DNA from: Sphingopyxis terrae subsp. terrae NBRC 15098
Lineage (GTDB): Bacteria; Pseudomonadota; Alphaproteobacteria; Sphingomonadales; Sphingomonadaceae
Length of the DNA stretch: 64,000 bases
Direction of reading: 5' to 3'
Assembly (NCBI RefSeq): GCF_001598815.1
Contig: NZ_BCZQ01000014.1
Span: forward strand, 118,857-182,856
Shown here: positions 29,137 through 37,520 of the stretch, in pieces
Layout: each line of letters starts with the position of its first letter
Position numbering within the stretch: position 1 is the first letter of the stretch
The notes under the pieces: generated by a model
Told to the model about the DNA's origin: nothing
Database searches by the model: none
Seen by the model: only the letters and a program-made list of their open reading frames with translations
Program-made: the position numbers and the translations under genes

Positions 29137-29228
29137 CGTCGCCCCCGCGCAGGCGGGGCCGCTGGAGGTTTGTTTCGATCATCGCTGCGAAAACCGATAG
29201 CGGCCCCCGCCTGCGCGGGGGCGACGAG
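29137..29228. repeat. Palindromic repeat family B, inverted pair
   Basis: Left arm with CGTCGCCCCCGCGCAGGCGG (from 29137) and inverted right arm with CCGCCTGCGCGGGGGCGACG (to 29227), between rdgB and hemW. The palindromes vary (GCGCAGGC rather than GCGAAGGC) but the two arms covary. Confidence 0.92.
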
Positions 29229-29261
29229 ATTTTGCATTCTATTGAGTATATGTCGCCTCCC

Positions 29262-30407
29262 ATGACAGAACCGCTCGCCCTCTATGTCCATTGGCCCTTT
29301 TGCGTCAGCAAATGCCCCTATTGCGACTTCAACAGCCATGTCCGCGAGAGCGTCGATCAGGCGGTCTGGCGCGCAGCATTGCTTTCGGATCTGCGGCACG
29401 AGGCGACGCTGCTGCCGGGGCGCCGAGTGTCGTCGATCTTCTTCGGGGGCGGCACGCCCAGCCTGATGCCGCCCGCGACGGTGGCGGCGGTGATCGCCGA
29501 GGCGGCGGCACTGTGGGGCCTGACCGACGACTGCGAGATCACGCTGGAGGCCAATCCCAACTCGGTCGAGGTTGCCGCCTTCGCCGATCTGGCGGCCGCG
29601 GGGGTCAATCGGGTGTCGATCGGCGTGCAGAGCTTCGATCCGCAAGTGCTTGAATTTCTGGGGCGCGCGCACAGCGGGGACGAGGCACGGCGGGCGATTG
29701 CGGCGGCGCAGGCGCATTTCCGCCGTGCCAGCTTCGACCTTATCTACGCGCGGCCGGGCCAAGGGCTTGCCGACTGGGAGCGCGAACTTGCCGATGCACT
29801 GGGGTTCGGCACCGGGCATCTTTCGCTCTATCAACTGACCATCGAACCCGGCACACGCTTCGCGACGCTCGCCGCCAAGGGCGAGCTTGTCCTGCCCGAC
29901 GGCGATGCGGCTGCGGACCTGTTCGACGCGACGCAGGCGATGACGCGCGCGGCGGGGCTGCCGCGCTACGAAGTGTCGAACCATGCAAGGCCGGGCGAGG
30001 AAAGCCGCCATAATCTGACCTATTGGCGCTACGGCGATTACGCGGGGGTCGGGCCCGGCGCGCATGGGCGGCGGCTGGCGCAGGCGACCGAGCGCCACAA
30101 GAAGCCTGAGAATTTCATCACGGCGGTCGAACGCAACGGCCACGGCCTGAAGGTCGAGACCGACCTGCCGCCGCACGAACGCGCGACCGAGGCGATGCTG
30201 ATGGGCCTGCGGCTGACCGAGGGCATCGATCTGGCGCGGATCGAGGTGCGGAGCGGCTTGGCGCGCGACGCGTTCGTCGATGCCGATGCGGTGGCGCGGC
30301 TGGCCGGGCAGGGGCTGATGCAGCAGACCGGCGACCGGCTGGGCGTGACCGACGACGGCATATTGCTGCTCGACAGCATCCTTTCCGAGGTGGTGCGAAC
30401 AGGCTAG
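29262..30407 (+). CDS. hemW: Radical SAM haem chaperone HemW
   Basis: A 381-residue HemN-like radical SAM protein. The cluster motif is C-V-S-K-C-P-Y-C (CxxxCxxC, about residues 18-25), followed by FFGGGTPSL and the HemN C-terminal region (LMGLRLTEGIDLARIE). It resembles HemW rather than oxygen-independent coproporphyrinogen oxidase in the short N-terminus, so haem binding and delivery is the more likely function. An ATG at 29250 is an alternative start. xerC follows after a repeat pair. Confidence 0.9.
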   Translation: MTEPLALYVHWPFCVSKCPYCDFNSHVRESVDQAVWRAALLSDLRHEATLLPGRRVSSIFFGGGTPSLMPPATVAAVIAEAAALWGLTDDCEITLEANPNSVEVAAFADLAAAGVNRVSIGVQSFDPQVLEFLGRAHSGDEARRAIAAAQAHFRRASFDLIYARPGQGLADWERELADALGFGTGHLSLYQLTIEPGTRFATLAAKGELVLPDGDAAADLFDATQAMTRAAGLPRYEVSNHARPGEESRHNLTYWRYGDYAGVGPGAHGRRLAQATERHKKPENFITAVERNGHGLKVETDLPPHERATEAMLMGLRLTEGIDLARIEVRSGLARDAFVDADAVARLAGQGLMQQTGDRLGVTDDGILLLDSILSEVVRTG

Positions 30408-30422
30408 ACCACTGCAAAGCCC

Positions 30423-30508
30423 TTTCGCCCTGAGCTTGTCGAAGGGCCGTTCTTCCCTTTTGGAGGCTGAAAGAAAGGACGGGGCTTCGACAAGCTCAGC
30501 CCGAACGG
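30423..30508. repeat. Palindromic repeat family A, inverted pair
   Basis: Left copy 30423-30449 and inverted right copy 30480-30508, same core as the 3942 and 14355 loci. The right copy's end (AACGGAG) provides the apparent Shine-Dalgarno for xerC. Confidence 0.9.
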
Positions 30509-30516
30509 AGTGGGTT

Positions 30517-31410
30517 TTGTTTGACGTCCTGATCCGCGACTGGGACGCCCATCTGGCGCATGAAAAGCGCCGGTCGGACCATACGCGGCGCGCCTATATC
30601 GCGACCGCCGAGCGCTTTTGCGGCTTTCTGGCGCATTATCGCGGCGGCGCGGTCGATGCGCGCATGCTCAAAGGTCTGACCCCGAACGATCTGCGCTCCT
30701 ATCTTGCCGATCGCCGCGCGGACGGGCTGGGCAATGCCTCGGCGGCGCGCGAATTGTCGGCGCTGCGCAGCTTCCTGCGCTTTGTCGGCGGATCGAACGC
30801 CAGCGTGCCGCAGATGCGCGGACCGCGCGTCAAAAAGGGGCTGCCGCGCCCGGTCGCGCCCGCCGAGGCGATGCAGCTTGCACAGGATGTCGAGGACAAT
30901 GCCCGCGAAGCCTGGGTCGGCGCGCGCGATTTTGCCTTGCTGCTGCTGCTCTATGGTGCGGGTCTGCGCATCGGCGAGGCGCTATCGCTGACCGGCGCGG
31001 CGCTGCCGCTCGGCGAAACGCTGCGCGTGACCGGCAAGCGCGGCAAGACGCGGATCGTGCCGATCCTGCCCGCGGTCGCGGCGGCGGTCGCACGCTATGC
31101 CGCGGCCTGCCCCTGGCCGATGGGCAAGGATGCGCCGCTGTTCGTCGGCGCGCGCGGCGGGCCGCTGCAACCGGGCGTCGTGCGGGCCAGCGTCCGGCAG
31201 GCGCGCCGCGCGCTCGGCCTGCCCGAGCGCACGACGCCGCACGCGCTGCGCCACAGCTTCGCAACGCATCTGCTCGCGGGCGGGGCCGATTTGCGCAGCC
31301 TGCAGGAACTCTTGGGCCATGCGAGTCTGGCGTCGACGCAGATCTACACCGCCGTCGATGCCGCGCATCTGCTCGACGTCTATCGCAGCGCCCACCCGCG
31401 CGCCGGCTAG
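30517..31410 (+). CDS. xerC: Tyrosine recombinase XerC
   Basis: A 297-residue XerC/XerD-type recombinase that resolves chromosome dimers at dif. The catalytic set is visible: R in GAGLRIGEAL, K in TGKRGKTR, HxxR in HALRHSF, H/W position in LLGHASLAST and the nucleophile Tyr in TQIYT. The SAM-like N-terminal core-binding domain covers about residues 1-95. I choose TTG 30517, six bases after GGAG. The longer open frame begins inside a palindromic repeat and gives a repeat-derived peptide. XerC rather than XerD is judged from general similarity only. Confidence 0.88.
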   Translation: MFDVLIRDWDAHLAHEKRRSDHTRRAYIATAERFCGFLAHYRGGAVDARMLKGLTPNDLRSYLADRRADGLGNASAARELSALRSFLRFVGGSNASVPQMRGPRVKKGLPRPVAPAEAMQLAQDVEDNAREAWVGARDFALLLLLYGAGLRIGEALSLTGAALPLGETLRVTGKRGKTRIVPILPAVAAAVARYAAACPWPMGKDAPLFVGARGGPLQPGVVRASVRQARRALGLPERTTPHALRHSFATHLLAGGADLRSLQELLGHASLASTQIYTAVDAAHLLDVYRSAHPRAG

Positions 31411-32015
31411 TCGCGGCGGTGCTTGGGTTTCCAGGTGAAGACGCGCCAGAAATAGAGAAGGACCAGCGAGCCGATCGCGACGAGCGCGAGCGGGCCGACG
31501 AACTGTTCGATATCGGCGAACTGTTTGCCGAACCAGTTGCCTGCGCCAGCGAGCGCGGCGATCCAGATCGTCGATCCGGCGGCGGTCCACAGCAGGAATT
31601 TCGCCTGATTCATATGGACCATGCCCGCAGGCAGCGACACCATCGTCCGCGCGACGGGCATGAATCGCGCGACGAAGACGATGCCCGGACCATATCGGAC
31701 GAAGCCCGCGTGCAGCCGCTCGACCTCGTGCCAGTCGAGCGTCAGCCAGCGGCCGTGGCGGTCGATAAAGGGCTTCAGCCGCTTGTAGCCGATCCAGCGC
31801 CCGATCGCATACCACACCCAATTGCCCGCCGTGGTGCCGGCGACCGCGACCGCGACGAGCGTCCAGAAGTCGAAGCGTCCTTGCGCGACCGCGATGCCGC
31901 CCAGCCCCATGATGACTTCGGACGGGACGGGCGGGAAGACGTTTTCGAGGAACATCAGGACGGCAATGCCCCAATATCCCCACGCCTGAATCAGATCGAG
32001 GATGAATTCGGTCAT
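31407..32015 (-). CDS. DedA family membrane protein
   Basis: A 202-residue DedA/SNARE-associated (VTT) membrane protein with four to five hydrophobic segments. The motif F-x-E-N-x-x-P-P-x-P-S-E (FLENVFPPVPSEVIMG) near residue 25 and ARFMPVARTMVSLPAG near residue 115 are typical. Relatives recycle undecaprenyl phosphate or other lipids across the membrane. It ends in a 4-nt palindromic CTAG that also holds the xerC stop. ATG 32015 chosen over an upstream TTG. Confidence 0.88.
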   Translation of the reverse strand: MTEFILDLIQAWGYWGIAVLMFLENVFPPVPSEVIMGLGGIAVAQGRFDFWTLVAVAVAGTTAGNWVWYAIGRWIGYKRLKPFIDRHGRWLTLDWHEVERLHAGFVRYGPGIVFVARFMPVARTMVSLPAGMVHMNQAKFLLWTAAGSTIWIAALAGAGNWFGKQFADIEQFVGPLALVAIGSLVLLYFWRVFTWKPKHRRD

Positions 32016-32037
32016 GGAAGGCAAACGCGGTGGGAGC

Positions 32038-32988
32038 TCAAGCGATCCGGCGTTCTATCGCATCCCAGATCATGCCGGCCGTATCGCTGTTGTTGAAGCG
32101 GTCGATCGCAACGATGCCGGTCGGCGAGGTGACGTTGATTTCGGTGAGCCATTCGCCGCCGATCACGTCGATACCGACGAAGATCAGGCCGCGTTCCTTG
32201 AGCTGTGGGCCGAGCGCGGCGCAGATTTCCTGCTCGCGCGGCGTCAATTCGGCCGCTTCGGCATAGCCGCCGACGGCAAGGTTCGACCGGAATTCGCCTT
32301 CGCCGGGTTTGCGGTTGATCGCGCCCGCCACGTCGCCGTCGACCAGCACGATCCGCTTGTCGCCTTTGGACACGCTGGGCAGGAATTGCTGGACCATGAA
32401 GGGTTCGGGCCAGACCTGACCGAACAGTTCGACCAGTGCGCCCAGATTGCTGCCGTCGGCGTCGATGCGGAACACCGCCTTGCCGCCGTTGCCGTGCAGC
32501 GGCTTGACGACGACGGCGCCGTAGCGCGCCTGAAAATCCTTCACCGCGTCGAGATCGCGCGTGACCATCGTCGGCGGCATGAATTGCGGAAAATCGAGCA
32601 CGAAAACCTTTTCGGGCGCGTTGCGCACCGAAACGGGATCATTGACCACCAGCGTCTCGCCCCGAATGCGTTCGAGCAGCCAGGTACCGGTAAGATAGCC
32701 GAGGTCGAAGGGCGGATCCTGCCGCATCAGCACGACATCGACATCGCGGCCGAGGTCGATCGTTACGGGATCGCCGAAGCGGTAATGCGCGCCGGACTCG
32801 CGCTTGACGTCGAGAACGGGGTGCGCCCGTGTCGTCAGCCGTCCGGCCTCCCAGGTCAGCCCGCGCACATCGTAGTGATAGAGGGTGTAGCCGCGTTCGA
32901 GCGCTTTCAGCATTAACGCGAAACTGCTGTCGCCGCCGATGTTGATGCCATCCATCGGGTCCATTTGAACCGCCGCGCACAGGGTCAT
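32038..32988 (-). CDS. gshB: Glutathione synthetase
   Basis: A 316-residue ATP-grasp ligase that joins gamma-glutamylcysteine and glycine. It carries VQMDPMDGINIGGDSSFALMLKA-type N-terminus, VKPLHGNGGKAVFRI (the ATP-grasp loop, about residue 160), VQQFLPSV and the C-terminal GIDVIGGEWLTEINVTSPTG. Preceded on the same strand by yraN 11 nt upstream and rsmI before that, an order often seen in Alphaproteobacteria. Confidence 0.96.
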   Translation of the reverse strand: MTLCAAVQMDPMDGINIGGDSSFALMLKALERGYTLYHYDVRGLTWEAGRLTTRAHPVLDVKRESGAHYRFGDPVTIDLGRDVDVVLMRQDPPFDLGYLTGTWLLERIRGETLVVNDPVSVRNAPEKVFVLDFPQFMPPTMVTRDLDAVKDFQARYGAVVVKPLHGNGGKAVFRIDADGSNLGALVELFGQVWPEPFMVQQFLPSVSKGDKRIVLVDGDVAGAINRKPGEGEFRSNLAVGGYAEAAELTPREQEICAALGPQLKERGLIFVGIDVIGGEWLTEINVTSPTGIVAIDRFNNSDTAGMIWDAIERRIA

Positions 32989-32999
32989 TCCGTCTTCCT

Positions 33000-33350
33000 T
33001 CAGGGCTGCCAGACGTGGACCAGATGGCGAGGCAAGCGCCCCGGCGCAAGGAGCATCACGTCGATGCGAATATCATCATCAGGTCGCGCAAAGCGCACGC
33101 TGAGCATTTCTGCGGCTGCAGCGACGCGGCGCAGGCGAAATTCGTCGATCGCCATATCGAGATCGACGGCGCGATCGCGCCATTTCACTTCGACGAAAGC
33201 GAGTGTGCGGCCGCGCCGCGCCACCAGATCGACTTCGCCCGCGGGAACGCGCAGCCGTTCGCCCAGGATACGCCAGCCATGCAGGCGCAGCCACCAGGCG
33301 GCGCGCCGTTCGGCCCGGCGTCCGCGCGCTTCGGCGGCGGCGCGGTTCAA
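33000..33350 (-). CDS. YraN family (UPF0102) nuclease-fold protein
   Basis: A 116-residue YraN protein with the PD-(D/E)xK-like core: R-x-x-x-GEVDLVARRG (about residues 47-57) and FVEVKWR (about 66-72), giving D, E and K. A Holliday-junction-resolvase-like fold is known, but function is unsettled. It overlaps rsmI by 4 nt. Confidence 0.9.
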   Translation of the reverse strand: MNRAAAEARGRRAERRAAWWLRLHGWRILGERLRVPAGEVDLVARRGRTLAFVEVKWRDRAVDLDMAIDEFRLRRVAAAAEMLSVRFARPDDDIRIDVMLLAPGRLPRHLVHVWQP

Positions 33351-34207
33351 GCGCGATCCTTAAGCGCGAGTGCGCGCGCATAAACGGCGTGACGGTCGAG
33401 CCCGAAGCGTTTGGCGACGGCCTTGGCGGCTTTGGCCACCGGCTGCTCGTCCAGCGCCTCGCGCAGCGCCGCTTCGATCGCGTCGTCGTCCGCGGCTTCG
33501 ACCGCCTGCTCCTGGGGTGGGCCGACCATCACGACGATCTCGCCCTTGGGCGGCGCGTCGGCGTAGCGGGCGGCGAGCGCTTCGAGGGGGCCGGTGACGC
33601 ATTCTTCGTATAATTTGCTGATTTCGCGCGCGACCGCAGCCTCGCGATTGCCGAGGCCGGCGGCGAGCGCGGCCAGGGTCGCGACGAGGCGCGGCCCGCT
33701 TTCATAGAAGACGAGTGTGGCGCGCAGAGCGGCGAATTCGGCGATGGCGTCGGCGCGTGCCTTGGCCTTGTTCGGCAGGAAGCCCGCAAAAAGAAAGCGA
33801 TCGCTTGGCAGGCCCGAGAGGGTGATGGCGGCGATCGCGGCGCAGGGGCCGGGCAGGGTGGTGATCGCCCGTCCCGCCGCGCGCGCATCGCGCACCAGCT
33901 TGTAGCCGGGGTCCGAAATCAGCGGGGTTCCGGCGTCGGACACCAGCACGACGACTTCGTCCGCCATCCGGGCAACCAGCGCCGCACGGGCGCGTTCGTC
34001 GCTATGATCGTGATAGGGGGTCATCGGAACACGCAAGCCCAGATGTGCGAGCAGCTTTGCCGTGACGCGCGTATCCTCCGCCGCGATCACGTCGGCGCGC
34101 GCAAGCACCGCCGCGGCGCGCGGGGTGATGTCGCCAAGGTTGCCGATGGGCGTCGCGACGATATAGAGACCGGGCAAGGGAGATATAGAGATGGTCGAAT
34201 CCGGCAT
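33347..34207 (-). CDS. rsmI: 16S rRNA 2'-O-ribose C1402 methyltransferase
   Basis: A 286-residue SAM-dependent methyltransferase that modifies C1402 in the ribosomal P site. The tetrapyrrole-methylase fold shows LYIVATPIGNLGDITPRA at the N-terminus, AEDTRVTAKLL, LVSDAGTPLISDPG (about residues 85-98) and FYESGPRL. I start at ATG 34207; the much longer open frame continues into the divergent lipoprotein gene as a shadow. The start overlaps that of the divergent gene by 17 nt. Confidence 0.93.
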   Translation of the reverse strand: MPDSTISISPLPGLYIVATPIGNLGDITPRAAAVLARADVIAAEDTRVTAKLLAHLGLRVPMTPYHDHSDERARAALVARMADEVVVLVSDAGTPLISDPGYKLVRDARAAGRAITTLPGPCAAIAAITLSGLPSDRFLFAGFLPNKAKARADAIAEFAALRATLVFYESGPRLVATLAALAAGLGNREAAVAREISKLYEECVTGPLEALAARYADAPPKGEIVVMVGPPQEQAVEAADDDAIEAALREALDEQPVAKAAKAVAKRFGLDRHAVYARALALKDRA

Positions 34208-35405
34208 GGCGGCAGAGATGGCAGAAACGACGCGCGAGCGCCAAGGGAATGCGTCGCCGCGGCGGCAATTGCTGCGCGGTATCGCGACGCTGGCGCTTGG
34301 CGGGCTGCTCGCCGCATGCCAGGTGGTGCCAAAGACCAACGGTCCGGCCACCCCACCGCCGCCCGACAAGCCCACCGACAATGTCGGCCCCGGCCTGCCG
34401 ACCGATACCGACCGCCACCGCGTCGCGCTGCTCGTTCCGCAGACGGGAACCAACGCCGATGTCGGCATGGCGATCGCCAATGCGACGACGATGGCGCTGC
34501 TCGATACCAAGGCCGACAAGGTCCGCATCACGACGTATGACACCGCGCTGGGCGCCGCCGCGGCTGCGAAGCAGGCGGTGGCCGACGGCAACAAGCTGAT
34601 CCTCGGCCCGCTGCTCAGCGAGGATGTCACCGCGGTGGCGCCGATCGCGCGGGCGGCGAAGGTGCCCGTCATCAGCTTTTCGAACGACAGCAGCGTCGCG
34701 GGCAACGGCGTCTTCATCATGGGCTTCGTTCCCGGCCAGTCGGTCGAGCGGGTCGTGAGCTTTGCCCGCGCCAAGGGGCAGCAGCGCTTCGGCGCGCTGA
34801 TCCCCAAGAATCTTTATGGCGAGCGGTCGATGGCGGCGTTCAAGGCGGCGGTCGCCAATGCGGGCGGAACGCTCGTCGCGACCGAAACCTATGACCGCAG
34901 CGCCGCAGCGCTGACGGGCGCGGCGCGCCGTCTGGCGAGTGCGGGTGCGATGGACGCGGTGCTGATCGCCGATGTCGGCGGCAATGCGGTGCGCGCGGTT
35001 CCGATCATCAAGGGCGCGGGACAGCGCCAGATCCTCGGCACCGAATTGTGGAACACCGATGCGACGCTGGGCGGCAATCCGGCGATGCGCGGTGCATGGT
35101 TCGCCAGCGTTTCGGACGGCCTCTACGGCCAGCTCGCCACCAAATATCGCACCCGGTTCGGCAAGGCGCCCTATCGCCTGGCCAGCCTCGGCTATGATTC
35201 GGTGCTGCTGACGGTGCGCATTGCGCGTGACTGGAAGCCGGGGACCAACTTTCCTGCCGGGCGCCTGATGGCGGCGGACGGGTTCGGCGGCATCGACGGC
35301 ATCTTCCGCTTCAACGACCGCGGCATCGCGATCCGCGCGCTGGAGGTCAGCGAGGTGGGGGCGGGCGGCTTCCGCGTGATCGACCCCGCGCCCGCCAAAT
35401 GGTAG
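34191..35405 (+). CDS. LppC-like penicillin-binding protein activator lipoprotein
   Basis: A 404-residue putative outer-membrane lipoprotein with a LppC/LpoA-like periplasmic-binding fold (PBP1). An Arg-rich N-terminus and hydrophobic stretch lead to the lipobox L-A-A-C at about residue 44. After it come ALLVPQTGTNADVG, LILGPLLSEDVTAVAP and VISFSNDSS, typical of type I periplasmic-binding proteins. LpoA activates PBP1A in gammaproteobacteria; in alphaproteobacteria this role is presumed. ATG 34191 has GGGAG 8 nt upstream. The unusually long pre-lipobox segment could mean a later start (34206 or 34218). Confidence 0.82.
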   Translation: MVESGMAAEMAETTRERQGNASPRRQLLRGIATLALGGLLAACQVVPKTNGPATPPPPDKPTDNVGPGLPTDTDRHRVALLVPQTGTNADVGMAIANATTMALLDTKADKVRITTYDTALGAAAAAKQAVADGNKLILGPLLSEDVTAVAPIARAAKVPVISFSNDSSVAGNGVFIMGFVPGQSVERVVSFARAKGQQRFGALIPKNLYGERSMAAFKAAVANAGGTLVATETYDRSAAALTGAARRLASAGAMDAVLIADVGGNAVRAVPIIKGAGQRQILGTELWNTDATLGGNPAMRGAWFASVSDGLYGQLATKYRTRFGKAPYRLASLGYDSVLLTVRIARDWKPGTNFPAGRLMAADGFGGIDGIFRFNDRGIAIRALEVSEVGAGGFRVIDPAPAKW

Positions 35406-35578
35406 GGTCCGGATCCTAGGGGCGGCGGGCGTGGCATAGCCGCCACAGTCGGACGAAAACCGCCGGTAAATTGCGCACGGCAACCTTTACGCCGCGCCAA
35501 TGTTCATTATATGTGCACCGCGCGCGCGTTTGCGCGCCCGCTGCGCATATGAACTGAAACGACACAGGAGATACAGCT

Positions 35579-36127
35579 ATACGCCCGCCCATGACCCGCC
35601 GCCCGCTGGCGCCAATGCCGCCGAAGAACGGCCCGCGATACAATGAATTCATCGCCTCGCCCAAGGTCCGTGTGATCGACGAGGAAGGCGAAAATCTGGG
35701 CGTAATGCTGACTGCTGAAGCGATCGAACAGGCGGCCGAAGTCGGCCTCGATCTGGTCGAAGTATCCCCCAACGCCGATCCGCCGGTGTGCAAGTTCCTG
35801 GATGTGGGCAAGTATAAATACGAAGCCCAGAAAAAAGCCAATGCGGCCCGCAAGACGCAGAAGACCCAGGAAATCAAAGAGATCAAGATGCGTCCGAACA
35901 TCGACGATCATGATTTCGAAGTGAAGATGAAGAAGGTCTTCGACTTCCTCGAGGAAGGTGACAAGGTCAAGATGACCATGCGCTTCCGCGGCCGCGAAAT
36001 GAGCCATACGCAGCTCGGCCTCAACGTGCTGCAGCGCGTGGCGGAGATGACGGCAGAGATCGCCAAGGTCGAGGCGCATCCGCGCACCGAAGGGCGGCAG
36101 ATGCTGATGGTGCTCGCACCCAAATAG
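35579..36127 (+). CDS. infC: Translation initiation factor IF-3 (probable AUA start)
   Basis: IF-3 monitors start-codon pairing and prevents 70S formation. The N-domain ([22 protein letters not shown]) and C-domain ([38 protein letters not shown]) are complete. The only good ribosome binding site, AGGAG at 35566-35570, is 8 nt before an in-frame ATA at 35579. The first ATG (35591) is 20 nt away from it. A non-AUG start fits the known IF-3 autoregulation through AUU in E. coli. With ATA the product is 182 residues; with ATG 178. It is monocistronic here, without rpmI-rplT. Confidence 0.93.
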   Translation: MRPPMTRRPLAPMPPKNGPRYNEFIASPKVRVIDEEGENLGVMLTAEAIEQAAEVGLDLVEVSPNADPPVCKFLDVGKYKYEAQKKANAARKTQKTQEIKEIKMRPNIDDHDFEVKMKKVFDFLEEGDKVKMTMRFRGREMSHTQLGLNVLQRVAEMTAEIAKVEAHPRTEGRQMLMVLAPK

Positions 36128-36137
36128 GATTTGCGGC

Positions 36138-36833
36138 TCAGCCGATACGAAAATCGAGGGCGGTCGTTCCGGCGGAGCGGCCGCCCGCTTCGTATCGGCG
36201 TTCGACCATGCGGACATGGCCGCTCGCGCCGATCATGACCAGCGTCGAGGCGCGCGTGCCATAGACCTCGCCGCGCAGGAACAGTGCCGGGTCTCCTTCG
36301 GCGGTCAGCGTATCGAGCAGCCCTTCGGGGTCGGCGCCGGCCTCGACCGTGGCGGCCAGCGCAGCGCGCAGCCGTTCGGCGCGCGGGCAGGGGCGGTCGG
36401 CGGGTTCGTTGGCAAGGGCATGAACGCCGTCCGCCAGCGCCGCGATCAGCGGCTGGGGCCGGTTGGTGAGCAGGCGGGCATTTCCATCGGCGGCGAACAG
36501 ATTGAAGGCATTGAACCGGTCGAGATCGGCTTCGGACGGATCGCCGAAACGCCCGTCGCCGCGCAGCATGTCGACGACGAGCGCGCCGCGCGATTCCTTC
36601 GCCGGATCGGGCATCGCGCCGCGGACATTGGTCACCACGACGACGCGTCCGCTCGGTCGATGCACGCCAAGCCATGTCCCGCCGGCTTGCAGGTCGCGCC
36701 CGGCTACGATGCCGCTGTCATCGTCCCATTCGGCGAGCGCCGCCGCAGGCCGCGCGTGAAACTCGTCACGGTTGCCGATCAGGATCAGCGGCCAGTCGGG
36801 ATGGACGCGGCGAGCAAGGGCGACGACACACAT
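36138..36833 (-). CDS. NRDE (TANGO2-like) family protein
   Basis: A 231-residue protein with the name-giving N-R-D-E motif (LIGNRDEFHARP, about residues 18-29) at the N-terminus. GGTWLGVHRPSGRVVVVTNVR and the late GEVYGTRASTLVMI are typical. TANGO2 relatives are implicated in haem or acyl-lipid handling; the bacterial role is unclear. It is convergent with infC (10-bp gap). Confidence 0.88.
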   Translation of the reverse strand: MCVVALARRVHPDWPLILIGNRDEFHARPAAALAEWDDDSGIVAGRDLQAGGTWLGVHRPSGRVVVVTNVRGAMPDPAKESRGALVVDMLRGDGRFGDPSEADLDRFNAFNLFAADGNARLLTNRPQPLIAALADGVHALANEPADRPCPRAERLRAALAATVEAGADPEGLLDTLTAEGDPALFLRGEVYGTRASTLVMIGASGHVRMVERRYEAGGRSAGTTALDFRIG

Positions 36834-36961
36834 GCGCTGCCTATCGGAGAGCGCGGCGGATTTGCCAAGCGTTTACGGTGTGTTGCGCGCCTACATCACC
36901 AATTGTCCAGCGCGCGAATGGATGATAGTCTGCCCCCATCTTTCTGGAGGGGGAGATCAAC

Positions 36962-37399
36962 ATGAATGTAGCCGTCAAAACGCCGTGGCACCTGTGGGTC
37001 GTCGGGGCCGTATCGCTCGTCTGGAACGCCTTCGGCGCGATGGACTATGTGATGACCAAGATCCAGAATCCCGATTATCTGGCCGCTTTCACGCCCGAGC
37101 AGCAGGCGTGGTTTACGGGCTTTCCGGTCTGGGCGAACGCGGGATGGGCGCTCGGCGTTTGGGGATCGGTGCTCGGATCGCTTCTGCTGCTCGTCCGCAG
37201 CCGCCATGCGGTCACAGCGTTCCTGGTATCGCTCGTCGGGCTGGCCGTCAGCTGTATCTACCAGTTCGGTATGCATTATGGCGACCTGATGCGGATGTTC
37301 GGAACCTTCCCGATGGTCTTCACCGCGGTCATCTGGGTCATCCTGATCGCGCTGTTCGTCTACGCACGCAAACAGGCCGCGGCCGGGGTGCTGCGTTAG
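36962..37399 (+). CDS. Small four-helix membrane protein of unknown function
   Basis: A 145-residue protein with four hydrophobic segments (about residues 10-28, 55-75, 82-102, 112-133). A conserved-looking WNAFGAMDYVMTKIQNPDY and FPVWANAGWALGVWGSVLGS suggest a family seen in other sphingomonads, but I cannot name it. A strong ribosome binding site (GGAGGGGGAG) precedes the ATG. No operon partner. Confidence 0.7.
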   Translation: MNVAVKTPWHLWVVGAVSLVWNAFGAMDYVMTKIQNPDYLAAFTPEQQAWFTGFPVWANAGWALGVWGSVLGSLLLLVRSRHAVTAFLVSLVGLAVSCIYQFGMHYGDLMRMFGTFPMVFTAVIWVILIALFVYARKQAAAGVLR

Positions 37400-37419
37400 G
37401 TAGTGCGGATAAGCTGAGA

Positions 37420-37513
37420 ACCGTCGCCCCCGCGAAGGCGGGGGCCGCTATCGGCCTTTTCCTTGGGCGCTGCGTAAGCCGACGGCGGCCCCCGCCTTCG
37501 CGGGGGCGACGGT
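37420..37513. repeat. Palindromic repeat family B, inverted pair
   Basis: Left arm ACCGTCGCCCCCGCGAAGGC onward (37420-37449) and inverted right arm ending GCCTTCGCGGGGGCGACGGT (to 37513), between the membrane protein and the convergent S10 peptidase. Confidence 0.92.
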
Positions 37514-37520
37514 TTTTCAC

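Noticed and set aside
30436..30516. Longer N-terminus of XerC
   Set aside because: Encoded by a palindromic repeat and starts at a TTG inside it.
34208..34807. 200-residue N-terminal extension of RsmI
   Set aside because: It lies antisense to the lipoprotein gene and is not part of the RsmI family.
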